From Theobroma cacao (Eukaryota; Streptophyta; Magnoliopsida; Malvales; Malvaceae): a stretch of 64,000 bases of DNA. Positions within the stretch are counted from its first letter, which is position 1. Every line of letters starts with the position of its first letter. The stretch is from contig NC_030850.1 of assembly GCF_000208745.1 (NCBI RefSeq), positions 12,373,698-12,437,697 of the forward strand, in the 5' to 3' direction. The notes below the pieces were generated by a model. That model did not search any database, had not been told where the DNA came from, and worked only from the letters and a program-made list of their open reading frames with translations. The position numbers and the translations under genes are program-made. Below, piece after piece: positions 1-11,860 of the stretch.

Positions 1-2274
1 AGGACACGAGTTTACAGTTTCTCTACTTGCCTTACCAAATTTACTTTCTGTATAGTATGAAAAATAGATGTTTCAAATGAATAAATTCATTCACTTCCAA
101 CAGGGTAAGATCTTAAATACGAGCACTTGAGACCTGTGGTCTGAATGCTAGACTCGCAACCTTCGGCCACTTAGATTTGGCCCCTTCAAATTCACCGCAC
201 CGCCCTCCTATAATGGGTGCCTGTTTTCTAGGTTTGAGGTTTAACGCCACTATTGCTAACAGCAATAGGTTTATTAATTATACACTTTTAATTACTTTTT
301 TTGCATTAAAATTTGTTTTTTTCTTTAATAACCTAAGCATGTGTGAAGACATCTATTCCAATTCTTGTAAATAAATCATGTGACTCGAAAGTACTGTTTT
401 TTTTCTTCAAAATATTTATTTTTATTAATAGAAAAACTTAAACAGTCTCACAATTCAAAATAAAAAACTGCAAAGAAAAACATATGATACAAAACACTTA
501 AAAAGAGAATAAAAATATTACATTACTATATATGTTTTACTTAAAAATCATTAAAAATTTACAAAACAACCCATAAATGATAAACTAACAAATGACATAG
601 CTCCTTCTACTTTCAATCAGCAACACGTACTGAACATGTTTGATGAATTCATATTTTTTTTTAAATAATGCATCTGCAAAGTGATTAATTATGAAAATCA
701 ATATTATTCTGACTTTTTTTATTCTTTTAAAATTTTTAATACGTTTGCATCTAAGCTATATTCAATGACATGAATATATACATTTCAAAATCGGATTAAA
801 AAATATGTTATATATAATTTAACATATTCATAATATTGCTATTTGGCACTTACTTTTTAAATCCCAAAATCGTAGGCTGGAGCTAAATTGAATCGGTTCC
901 TAAGAAATTGATATAAACGGTAACAATCTCCGAAACTGTAAATTGACCAAAAATATGGTGGTGTTGAAGTTGAAGCGAGCAATTCGATAATTTCAGTCTG
1001 GATTATTCTTGGCATGTTGTGGATCCCTGAAGCAACATGCATGCTTGCTAACTGAAAACTTCGTACGATAGCAGGCACCTGATAGTGCCTCGAGATTCGT
1101 AAAAGTCGGACCCTCCTGGCTGGTGGTGACTTGGCCTCCTACCAGCTACAGTACAGTCCTACGTGCTGGTTCACAATTCCCATTCCAATTCAAAATCCAA
1201 CGAAGCAAAAACAAATCTCCTTCTCTTGTCCTCCTTCGGCTGCTCTGTAAAGTTGGCCAACTCGGCTTTTGGGTTGTTTCTAATTCCTGCAAGGGCGGTG
1301 GAGGACCCACCAAAACTGGAGCCCACATGGGACAGTTGCTGCTGCTCACCACCGATGGAAATGTGACACGTTGCATGCACATCACCGACAACGTGGGATG
1401 ATGTTTCTCCGTACCAGATCTTGTCATTTTACTTGGATTTCATTGGGTGGTTTTAGAGGAAGAAAACGACCAAGACCCCTGGGTGGGAGAGTCGGAGTGG
1501 GACCCTACGGTGGCCGTGCATCATGTATCCGTTGACGGATTTGATGATCGAAAGGCTTTTGTGTGGGTACATCACCATCTGAACCTGTTGTTGGAATTAA
1601 CCCCTCTATGTTCAACGCCACGCATGATTATCAGGGTAATTTCTTCATTTCGGTGGTATTGCCAAAGTGGCATTTACCTTATTATCAGCACGTTAAAAGT
1701 CAAGCACAACACATGTAATTTATATTAATTCAAGTTCATCAAATGTACCCCACATTAATTTCAGATTATAGAAATATTGATCCTCAAAGAGGTTTAATCA
1801 CGGCCAAATTAGTTATTAACAGAGAAATATTAACGTGTTCGACAACTTAATCATCATGTTAATCACAAAAAATATATACGTTTATATCATGACCAATGCA
1901 CATCAGCTAAAATGATAAATAAGTTCTTAAACTATTTTTAAATAATTTTAACAAATTCTTGCTTTCTATTGAATCTAATTAAATTTTCATAATATTATTT
2001 TTCATTATTGGATCCCTTATTTAGTCAAAATGAAGAAGTGGACATAACATCGGCTAAGACTCTTGTCAACGTGGAATTTACAGGACAAGTGGACTAATGA
2101 CATGGAAATAAGTCTCAAAATGTAAGGATGATACGGATAATGTTGTTGCAATTATTTTCTTGCATTTATATTTTCATCACCTTTTTTTTCTCTTCTCTCT
2201 CTCCTTTCATATTTTTCACTAGCCAACTAAATGTCCATCATAATGTTTACATATTATATAAACGTAAAGTTAGA
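1..2274. other. AT-rich intergenic region, no gene recognised
   Basis: No reading frame here has recognisable protein similarity or a plausible exon chain. Positions about 1080-1640 are clearly richer in G+C than their surroundings and carry overlapping open frames on both strands, but the frames lack any domain, repeat or splice pattern that I recognise. This may be promoter-type or old repeat sequence. Confidence 0.5.
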
Positions 2275-2524
2275 GAAAATTGTAAGAGATAACCTTCTTC
2301 ATAAGTTTCATTCAAAAATATCATTCATTATAATTTTAATTATTTTTCGTTAATGTTTGACATAATTTGACAACAATGCCCTTTAAACAATTTTTGATAA
2401 ATTAAAATAGTTTCAGTGTTTTTTATCCCACTATTCAGATAAAAATTTTAAAATTAAATCCTGATTTTTCTTTCTAATCAAATATTGTCTATCTCGTCAC
2501 TCCAAAGAGCAAAAATGACATCAA

Positions 2525-3000
2525 ACTCTTTCTTATTTTGTTTTTTTTTTATGGTGGATCTTGAGGTTTTCAAGGGCGATGAACAGCGATTTTGCTATTC
2601 TATGGTAATTTCAGTCAGCATGATGAATTTTGTAACTGGATGCTTTTTGGAGATGCCTGTGTTGATAAGTTGGATCTGATTGGTTAAGATGATGGGCTCA
2701 TGGAGAAAGAACAACTAAAGCATGTTTAATGAGTTTTATGATGGTTCACGATTTTGTTGTGTTTGGGATTGAGATAATTGTTAAGCATGTTTGTTGGAAA
2801 TTTTGTTTCTTTTTATAGGATTTTGAGTAGGAATTATTCAGAAAATATTTTGTAAAAGGAGTATATTTTGTTTTTGCATAAAGGGAGTGAGTAAGGCCTT
2901 CCCGATAGGAATATATTTTGTCTTGCTTTGGAGGGTTATGGAGTTTTGTAATCTCTCTTTAATTAAATGCACAATTTCATGGCTTAGCAAAAAAAAAAAA
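2525..3000 (+). mobile_element. A-tailed insertion of unknown origin inside copy A
   Basis: The two related elements at 55.37 kb (minus strand) and 55.90 kb (plus strand) run directly from an ATGA(C/T)ATYAAG-type micro-exon into GTATG/GTATT. Here the same site is split by about 475 bp that end in 12 A residues (2989-3000), directly followed by GTAAG. The A-tail suggests retroposition of a transcript (retropseudogene, SINE or LINE end). No coding identity was recognised and no clear target duplication was found. Confidence 0.45.
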
Positions 3001-3149
3001 GTAAGTTTTTTAGATTCTTAGGTTTATTGGTTTATTCACAAAACTCCAAAGTTGAGGAGTTGAAATTAATTAGACATTTCTATACATTAAAACTTTATAT
3101 GACTTTGGTAACTTTAAACCTAGTTGCGAGCAGGCAAATCAATTAGTTA

Positions 3150-3560
3150 TTAGATATTACATTACTGGTTTTTAGACATTGTATCACTGGTTTTTAAGTA
3201 TTGCGAGACTGATTTTTAGGCATTACGTTACTTAATCATTGCATGATTGGCTTTTAGGCATTGCGTGATTGATTTTTAAGCAATACCTAAGTCACGTAAT
3301 GCCTTACTAACTAGTTATGCAATGCCTTACTAACAAGTCACATAATGTCTTACTAACAAGTCATGAATGTCTATTAACTAGTCACGCAATGTTATATCAA
3401 CTAGTCATGCAATACCTAAAAATTAGTCATGTAATGCTTTAAACTAGTCATACAATGTCCAAAGTCAGTCACGCAATGCTTAAAAATTAGTAACACAATG
3501 CCTAAAAACTAGTTATACAATGCCCAAAAACTGATTACGTAATGCCTAAAAATCACCAAA
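3150..3560. repeat. Subterminal repeat array with two opposed arms (copy A)
   Basis: Degenerate units of roughly 20-24 bp with the core GCATTGCGTGACTGGTTTTT are repeated head-to-tail on the plus strand (about 3150-3285). From about 3290 to 3550 the same unit appears in reverse complement (GTCACGCAATGCCTAAAAA). The array could therefore fold into a long imperfect hairpin. Arrays of the same unit occur at 54.89-55.23, 56.03-56.28, 57.06-57.63 and 62.93-63.16 kb, which ties all of these segments to one MULE family. Confidence 0.7.
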
Positions 3561-4020
3561 ACTACTAAATTCCATTTAACAAGATCAATAACTTCAAACG
3601 ATACACCATATTCCATTTAACAACATAATTAACGAATATGCTTACTTGACTCAAAATACTCAAACGTTTTTCTTCATATATCAAAAATAACTCAAAAGTG
3701 CTTAAAAATGCTTAAAACGCTCAAAGGTTTTTTTTATGTATTAAAAACTACTCCAAAATGCTCAAAATGCTTAAACATTTTTCTTTTTGGTAAGGAATAT
3801 TCCAAATATGAATGATCTGAAGAGGAAAGCTCAAAGCATATGAGTCGGTTTGAGACTCAAACCTAAATATACTTGACCCGTTAATAGGTTTCGGGTTAAG
3901 GCGCGGAGCCAAATAAATGGGTCGATTTCATTAAGAGAAATTTTATCTAAATTTTAATTCTCTTGACTAAAAACAGTTAAAATTATAGAGTCTTATTTTC
4001 AGAAACGCTTTATACATGGG

Positions 4021-5572
4021 ACCCATTTATAAAAGAACTCGTAAAGTTATGTCTCATTTTCTGATTAGAGAACATTAAGAATATTCTTGCACATAAAGCA
4101 ATTTTAGATTAAAGAAGAAGAAGATTTTAATATACTAAATCAAAAATCAATAATGGTAAATCCTGAATTAAGTATAAATTAACAATGTGTAAAGTTTGAA
4201 AAATATTGTCCAAATAAAGAGTTTATATAAAAATTCAATAAGAATTAGTCTAACATTGCGACAAACTACAAAATCATGCTTCGAAACACTTTGGTACAAA
4301 GATTTTTTGTTGTCTTTTTTACTTAAAACTTCAATATGGGGTTTTAAGTTTTCAATTTTTACATTATAGTACCAAGCAAACCACAAATTTACAACATAAT
4401 CACAATATCAAATCAAATTAAAGTACAATGGACATGTAACACTTGAACTTGAACTATATTTTTTTTTTTACGTAAATTATTTCAAATCTAAAGTTTCGTT
4501 CTAATTCATCTTCAGTCTATTAATGTTCAAAATGAACATTTTATCTTAAAAATTCAAATCTCATTAATGAATATTAAAAAATACCAAATTATTCATGACT
4601 ATAAAACACCAAAATGCATATTTCAATTTAGATTACACATGTACACTTCAATTTATTATTTAGGGTTCTTCTTCATCATCTCCAACCACTAAAAACCCAA
4701 GCTGATCAACTGGTGCCAGAAGTAAGGAGATTAAATGGAGAAAACCATTGAGGTCCAAAGCTAATGTTGATGCTGCTATCTTCAAATAAAATGGTGAGGT
4801 AAAGGTAGGTGCGGGTTATTGGAGTAGGATCTTAGTGAATTAATGTGATTGTGTAAAGTATGGATTTCAAAAATTTATTTTATAAAGGAAGCAAGCAATC
4901 CAATTACACAAGCGGAAACACACATTATTATTATTGCAAGTAACATTATCACACAAAAAAATAAGAATCTATTAAGTAAGAAAAACCATACATTTTATTT
5001 TGAGATTCTTATTTTCGGATTCCACCATACTAATGAACGATTTCTCGACCAAACAAGTTTACCACTTATTTTTCAAAAATACTTTCAACTTGAACCTTGA
5101 GTGAACAAGGTGTGGAATGAAAAACTACAAGATGGCAACCGTTTTTTTTTTAAAAAAAAAGCTTAGAGGAGGAGAAGAGAAGTGACAGCTGAAACTTTTT
5201 TCAAGGAAAAGTATGTTTTATAATTTTCTTCCAATCTCTTCTTTTTTTATTAAAACTCTTGCTTCAAAGGTTTAATCAAAATAAAACACATTTGAATCAA
5301 TCTTGATCATCCATTCAGAGTTATGGAAGCATCAAACATGCTCCATAATTATCAAAATAAAAATTAAAGAATAAATAATTTAATTTTTTAATTATCATTT
5401 AGAGTTCTTGATAAAATAAAACTCCTTATTGAATAATAACTCTTATCTTATTATTATCTATTTTTATTTAAAAAGAATTAATAATAAATAAAAGAGTAAT
5501 AGTCAAACATAGAATCTTTCTTTATCAACGTGAATGTCTAGGTTTATTTTACAAGAATCCTCTTAAAATTAT
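4021..5572. other. AT-rich intergenic region, nothing recognised
   Basis: Small open frames on both strands (for example 4168-4386 minus and 4849-5100 plus) have low-complexity, Lys/Asn/Ile-rich translations and no domain. No RNA gene or tandem repeat was seen. Confidence 0.5.
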
Positions 5573-5768
5573 CTTAATTTAAGACAACTTTTGTCTGTAA
5601 TTAAGACAAAAAATATTTGATCTTGTCTAAATTTGAGACAAATATGTATTCTTGTCTAGATTAAGACAAAAAATATTTTTCTTGTCTTAAATTAAGACAA
5701 ACATATTTTCTTGTCTAAATTAAGACCAAATATGTTTTCTTATCTAAATTAAGACAAACATGTTAAAG
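5573..5768. repeat. Palindromic tandem repeat, period 29-30 bp
   Basis: Units start near 5592, 5622, 5651, 5681, 5710 and 5739. Each holds a near-perfect palindrome of the form CTTGTCTAAATTAAGACAA followed by an A/T-rich spacer such as AATATTTTT. The spacing is regular and the palindrome is better kept than the spacer. This is a minisatellite by structure; a protein-binding or replication role is speculation. Confidence 0.8.
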
Positions 5769-6848
5769 CTGTCATTTTTGTACACAATTTAATTAAAACA
5801 TGCATTCCAACTTAAACGAGTTGAATTCTACGAAGCTAAGTGGGGAATCTATTTGGACATAGATATTCCAAGCTCCAATAAACTTAGAATTATTCTTAAT
5901 CTCATTAAAAATAATTCAAGCTTATTAACCATGAAATCACTCCACCATAGATTCATGGTTGCACTCTTGGATTAACTATAATTACAAGAAACAATTCAAT
6001 ACTTGATATTAATTATTAGTTGTCCAATTGCAAACCTTATATTGTGAACCCTCATAACCATCCAATGACAAAAGGTGAAATTAACGTTTTACCCTTTATG
6101 TCAATTTTGTCCCATAGTTTCAAATTTCATCAAATTAGTGATTCAATACTTTAAATATAATCTTTTGAGTATCCAGATGTGATGAGTAGCTAATTCATCA
6201 ATCCACTGGGCTCAGATTAATCACCAATCTTCTTGAAATCATTAGAAGTGATGTTAATACTATGAACTCCATTATCTGGATATATGTTCCCAGATGTTCA
6301 TCTCAATTATAATTTCAAAATACAGAATCTAGATCAACGCTTTATTATGATCATGCTCATGGTAAATCAAATATTATAAGAAGATTAAACACGAGTCCAT
6401 TATCCATCAGGATTTCAGTTCTACTATAAGCAAATGTATAAGTGTGAGATCAAGATTTAGGTAACTGTAAAACTTAAATTTGATTCTCACATGATTTCAG
6501 TTCATGTTATAGTGTCATTACTCGAAGTCAACCATTTCGATGATTTAAGACTCATCATTCCCTTGAAATGAATCACATTCATTTCGTTGGGAGTAATCTG
6601 GACACTACATCCTTAACACAATAAAGTGACCAGCTTTGTTATATGCTTGTGAACAATTTTTAGATTCAATTAAAATACATGTCTCCTATGTATGACTCTT
6701 CATACAACTGTATTTTAATATCTCAATAGAATCTTGATACCTTAATAACTAGATAATGAATGCTTACTAAAACAAACTCTTCATCTTATTATCAAAATAT
6801 ATTTTCATTACAAATAAATTTAATGAATTTAAGCATGAGAATATACTT
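5769..6848. other. Non-coding region, possible old repeat
   Basis: About 1.1 kb of moderately AT-rich sequence without a usable reading frame. Its even base composition differs from the AT-rich spacers on either side, as would be expected of LTR or other transposon non-coding sequence, but I could not identify ends or a family. Confidence 0.3.
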
Positions 6849-7549
6849 GCTTTCCAGAGCACCATGTTCTCAAAATTCCTAACACGGGGGTTTCATTTTT
6901 CGTAATAATCATGGAGAAGTTCTGCTTGCTAGATTAAATACATATAAAAAGGAGCTGTCCATTGTAGAGGCGGAGATCAAAGCATTGAGTTGGGCATTAT
7001 CTTTTTGTGATCAACAGCAGTTAAGAATTGATGAAGTGGGGATAGATTGTTTGCAACTGGTCAAATGGTTGAAAGACAAGTGTAGCAATGGAAGATTGGG
7101 ACACATAGTGGAAGACTGCATCATGTTATTGAGCGAAAACTTGGTGTACACATGTTTGTCATTACTCAATGGAGGAAAATAAGGTGGCTCATACAATAGC
7201 ATAGCATGCAAAATATACACAGGAAGGTATACTGCTATGGAAAGAGAGCATGCAATTGCCTTATTGGATAGGCCGTGTTGTGAGTCAGGATCAAGACTCA
7301 TTGTAATATCCTGTCGTGGTAAATGGGGGCAATATAGGTGTATATTAGGATGAGTACTCTTTTTTCCATTTTTATGAATTTTGCCCCTTTGGTTTTTCAA
7401 GGGAAGGTTTTTAATGAGGCTGACCTAGTATGCAAGTGTAATGAGTTAGTTCTCTATTAGTGCGCCTAAAAGTTTTATCTGTGGATTGGATGTATTGTGA
7501 CAATGATTTGGTGTTAATAAAATGCACCTTCTTCTTCCAAAAAAAAATT
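6849..7549 (+). mobile_element. 5'-truncated LINE-type retroelement end with RNase H remnant
   Basis: From about 6896 a frame reads NNHGEVLLARLNTYKK, then VEAEIKALSWALSF, VGIDCLQLV and GHIVEDCIMLL. This is the RNase H fold found at the 3' end of plant non-LTR retroelements (RNase H type 3, PF13456): the Glu of 'EAE' and the Asp of 'GID' are metal-ligand candidates. A frameshift near 7150 is needed to reach the usual NKVAHTIA motif, which is then followed by a stop, so it is dead. A 3' untranslated part with AATAAA (about 7516) and a run of nine A's (7539-7547) follows. ATATACTT occurs at 6841-6848 and again at 7550-7557, a candidate 8-bp target duplication. A decayed cellular RNase H-like gene is a weaker alternative. 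Confidence 0.6.
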
Positions 7550-7557
7550 ATATACTT

Positions 7558-8768
7558 AACATTACTTTCATGAATTGTGTTAAAACATTCTAAAACTTAA
7601 CAAAATTATTTTGTAAAAAGTATTAAAAAGTTAAAAAGGTAAGAGTTTAGTGAACAAGTTGAACCCATATTGGACATAGGATTTCATATTAAATATATCA
7701 CAAATGGATACATGAATTATTCCATTAACCTTATATCTCTTATATTGCCGCACCTAGATATTTGGTTCAATAATGAAGGTAAATATTCCTTTATTCAAAG
7801 AGTCTGTGCTTAACCCCTTTCTTCAAATTAAGGAAAAGCCTACGATACTGCCTCTGCTTATTTGGGCTGCCGGGTCCCCTCTGTCTAAAATATCCAATCC
7901 AACTCATCAAAAAATAGAGGTCCAAAGTCCCTCAAATGTTGAGCAACCTCTGCAGGAGTAGAAGGGACATTGGGCCCAACCTCAAAGTTGTCGAATTCCA
8001 AGCCAAACCGAGAGCACTGCTAGGCTTGCGCCGAGGGACCACTGCTTGAATGCCTCAAAAGGTCATAAAAATCAAAACATGGGACCACTGTGATTGAGAA
8101 AACCAGCTTACCGAACCCAACCCCTTTTCTTCTTGTATCATTAATTTCCTTCCGCCACTGGTTTCAAAATTTGAGTGTGATGGCGCTAGTACCTGCCATA
8201 TTTTCTATAAACAGGAGTCAAAAGCGCAATTTCAGGCCGTCTCTCTCTGATATTCTATCTCTCTCTCCCCCTGAATCATGCTCTGCCCTCGCTGCCTGTG
8301 AACTATAATAAATGCTCTCCATTTGCTATTAGCGTCCTTCACGTTGTCTCTCTTGTTTACAATATTTCGGATCACCACATGACCCTTTCCTACCCTTCCG
8401 ACAACCAAGGGCAAGACCATATCCACAAAACTACCCTACTCTCTTTTAGGCTTTTCCCTCCCTCGTGCATTTGAGTTTTTCAACAGAACAGGTAGCCCAC
8501 CACGGAAAGCTAGGAGACAAGACCAATCCCGCTTTCCTTTTTGTCCTTTGCTCTTTGTGACTCTTTCTGCCTTAGCCACAGACAATTCTTACCTTTTTAA
8601 TTTCATACCATTGTTTTGCACGCTAACATATATACACATTCACCGGTTCCAGGCAGTCTCCCTGTCAACATTCTCTGCACTTTGTCTGTTTTCCTGCTTT
8701 CCTCTACGTGGTTTGGGGAGGGTCCAAAGTGATTAGGTTTTCTTCTTCTCTCCAGTGTTGATGAGTTG
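7558..8768 (+). promoter_or_regulatory. Upstream region and probable 5' UTR of the RhoGDI gene
   Basis: No coding exon was recognised. The stretch after about 8240 becomes pyrimidine-rich (many TCTCTCTC tracts), as is usual near plant transcription starts, and 'catatatacac' near 8627 is a possible TATA element. An ATG at 8761 opens a frame of only two codons, directly upstream of the chosen start at 8769, and could act as a minimal upstream ORF. The transcription start is not determined. Confidence 0.35.
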
Positions 8769-11700
8769 ATGTCTTTGACCGTTGGAGCTGTACCAAGTTG
8801 CAGGAATATGGGGTTTGATGACGACAAGGAGGCAGCTGAAGACAAGAGGGACACCTTAGAAAAGAAGGCAACACATCCTGAAGAGAGCGATGATGATGGA
8901 GGAGGGAAAATAGGCAGCAGACAGATGAGCGAATCCTCCTTCTATGCAACTGAGGATGATGATAATGATGATGAGCATCGCACCTCAATTCAGTTGGGTC
9001 CACAGTGCACTCTCAAAGAACAGCTTGAGAAAGACAAGGTCTGTTTTCAACAATAATGGGTTAATTGAGTCATGGACATGCATAGAGTTTATCATTATAT
9101 ACACACACACACACGTATGTTGATAATCATTGTGTGAGTGTAGGATGATGAGAGCTTAAGGAAGTGGAAAGAGCAGCTTCTTGGAAGTGTGGATATTGAC
9201 AACATTGGAGGTACTGATATTCTTTAACCAACTAAATCTGTAGCCTAGCAGATTTGATTTTTTTTTTTAATTTATTTACCCTCTCTTTCAATCAATTTCT
9301 TTTTTAGCTTTCATTGTCAAGTCAGTTCCATGATCAAGTATTTTGTAATGATAATAAAATTTCAAATGTCAAACATTTCCACATAATCTAATTGAAATGA
9401 GAAACATATTTCAAACTGCTACTTTTTTTTATTTTGCTTGGTATAGTCTTCCATTGACATCACATGTTAAGAAGAAAGGTCAGATCAAGTTGTTCACATT
9501 CTATTGTTCTGACTCTCGATAAATGGCAACTATCTTTTTCCCAACTGGCTCTTAATAGCTGTTTATGTGAACTAATTTAATATGAAGCAGGTCCATGATA
9601 TTGAATATAATTCTGCATTTCCTTTCAATTCTAATGTTAGTATATATATAAGCTGATCTAAAGAATCAGCAGATTTGACATGAACAAAAATCAATAGAAT
9701 TAACCTGTTCAAAATTAAGACTCTCCTTCGGAAGCATCCTGAGTTGTTTGAATCTGGATTTTTGTACAATTATGGAATTTGCCTTAGCAAAAACCACCCA
9801 CCAAAACTCAGGTCACTGCACATGCTCAGATATGGTTACTCCTCTGAGTTGGAAAATTACCTGCCAGAGGATTGCTTCTGTAAGAAGGAAATTTTCGTCA
9901 GTGAAACGGATCATGATAGCTTAATTGTTTACCAAGTCAGGAGAAAACAACGTTATCAAATGGAATTTCTAAGCAGTACTTCTTGTGCAAGATGACAAGA
10001 ACTTTGTCAATCACTAGATTTTAAGCAGTTTGCCAACTTCAACAGATATTTTCTAATCTAGCAGTTCCTACCATGGTGGTGGTAGCATTATATATATGTT
10101 GAGACTTTGTTGCTTTTCTGCATGGTGTGCCCCTTTATTCATATATATTAAACTGTCATTATTGAGAATTCTGTAGTTTCAAATATAATCGTCATCTAGT
10201 TTCGTTCTTTGAAGGAACTAGTAATGAAAAGTCTTTCCTAAGCAGACCTTGCATTTATTTGACTATAGTTTTCTCCCTTTCATTGCAGAAACACTTGAAC
10301 CAGAAGTAAAGTTCCTTAGCGTGTCAATCGTGTCTCCTGATAGGACTGATATAGTTCTTTCAATTCCAGAAGATGGAAACCCTCAGGGCTTATGGTTTAC
10401 ACTGAAAGAAGGTAGCCATTATCGCTTGAAATTCTCCTTCCAAGTTGGAAACAACATTGTATCTGGGCTCAGGTACACCAATACTGTTTGGAAAACAGGT
10501 GTCAAGGGTAAGCCTCCTAAATCATAATTCTAGCAAAAAAATTTGAAGGTAAAAACACTTGAAAGTCTGCCTTAAAATGAATCTTTTTCCAGTTTTCAGC
10601 ACAAAAGAGATGATTGGAACCTTTAGCCCTCAGCTAGAGCCTTATACACATGAAATGCCTGAAGAGACAGCCCCTTCTGGTTTTTTTGCTAGAGGATCAT
10701 ATACTGCAAAATCAAAGGTTTGTTCACCTAAGTTTTATCTCTTACCTGTACGTTCTACGTCCTCCTACAAATTGCTTAAACCTCATTTCATTATGCCGTT
10801 AACATTCTTCCCGTGCATGGAGGCTCTGAATTTAGAGGTTAATGATTATGATGCTATACTTAATTAGGTTCAGCCGAAGATACTAGTTACCTTTCCAACG
10901 GATGAAATACACAGAACAGAAGGCAAATGTTTGCTCTGCTTGAGTATTTATGTAGAATGTATCTTTTTGAACATCCACAATTTGGGCCTCTCTTTCCATT
11001 TGAAGCTTTTGCATAGTTTTCTTCCTTGAACTTACTTACAAATTTAATTAATCGGTGTCAAGTGCTGTCACCTTTTGGTTTTATTAAATCATCTCCGAAT
11101 GGGAGGGGCAAAAAGAAGAAAGAGAAGCACTACCCTTGTGAAGTGAGTTCTCAGGCATGAATGAGGTCTGATGTAAACAGTAAAAGGTTTCTTACTTTGG
11201 GGCTGAATAACAGTAAATAGAGGAATCATAATAGTGCATCGGTGAAGGTGTACACTGAATCCCAACCCTGTTCTTGTTTTTGGCTTGTGGATACTGTTTT
11301 AAGCCAAAAGCTTGTTCTTTTCAATGATTTCTCAACCTGTTCAGAGGTCGTTCTGAGTATTCTTCAAATTCTTGCATTTTCTAGGTTACTTTAAACATTT
11401 TTATCTTAAACTTGTTACTGTATTCATAGTTTTTATTTGTTTCTTTCACTAGAAATCCATAATTTTCAAGCTTTCAGTTATTCTACATACCTTCATATGA
11501 ATGATGGTCAATCATCTCTAACTTGCTTAGGTTATTATAAGGTACATGTAGCCCATGAATTCGTTCATTTAATTGATCATTGTTGAGCTACCTTTAGCAA
11601 GATATATGGCCCTTGCTGAACTGCAGATTAATTACTTGATGTAGATATCATTGTCCTAGCTTTCTAGTATAATATCCTTGTTGCATCTGTACCCTTTGCA

Positions 11701-11860
11701 TTGTACATTTTATTAATATGCTTTCTAGTTCAAAATCAAGTTGTTACAGCTAGTTACTTACTGTTTCTCTATGTTTCAGTTTCTTGATGATGATAACAAG
11801 TGCTACTTGGAAATCAACTATACGTTTGACATACGCAAAGAGTGGGCTTCTGGTCCGTAA
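8769..11860 (+). CDS. Rho GDP-dissociation inhibitor (RhoGDI), 5 exons, 253 aa
   Basis: Binds prenylated ROP/RAC GTPases in the cytosol, keeps them GDP-bound and extracts them from membranes. Exons: 8769-9038, 9144-9210, 10289-10507, 10593-10717, 11780-11860; phases agree and every intron is GT-AG. The N-terminus is acidic and disordered (MSLTVGAV, then RQMSESSFYATEDDD), followed by LGPQCTLKEQLEKDKD, the regulatory arm, and the immunoglobulin-like core with WFTLKEGSHY, SGLRYTNTVWKTGVK, GTFSPQLEPY, FARGSY and the C-terminal YLEINYTFDIRKEW. The MSL start and total length fit plant members such as Arabidopsis SCN1. The first ATG of the frame was chosen because plant homologues also begin MSL. 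Introns 2 (9211-10288) and 4 (10718-11779) are long and hold no recognised gene. Paralogue identity is not assigned. Confidence 0.95.

Larger units (their letters stand above)
2275..4020 (+). mobile_element. Short non-autonomous MULE-like element (copy A)
   Basis: The left terminal inverted repeat, about 2275-2370, ends in a segment like 'ataattttaattattttt'. It is matched in reverse orientation near 3950-4010. Inside are an ATGACATCAA segment at 2515-2524 that corresponds to the first micro-exon of the transposase gene at 55.9 kb, an A-tailed insertion (2525-3000), and a two-armed array of short repeats (3150-3550). The same order of blocks recurs in inverse orientation at 54.44-55.60 kb. 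No transposase is encoded, so the copy is a deletion derivative. The exact ends and target duplication were not resolved. Confidence 0.6.

Noticed and set aside
1123..1427. Overlapping open frames on both strands in a G+C-richer segment
   Set aside because: No domain, no splice chain, and mutually exclusive frames of similar length; typical of open frames in G+C-richer non-coding DNA.
5573..5768. CRISPR-like array
   Set aside because: Spacers are not unique and are as AT-rich as the repeats, the units are only 29-30 bp in total, and the genome is eukaryotic; it is a minisatellite.
8704..9003. Minus-strand His/Ser-rich ORF opposite RhoGDI exon 1
   Set aside because: It is a shadow of the Asp/Glu-rich RhoGDI N-terminus read on the wrong strand.
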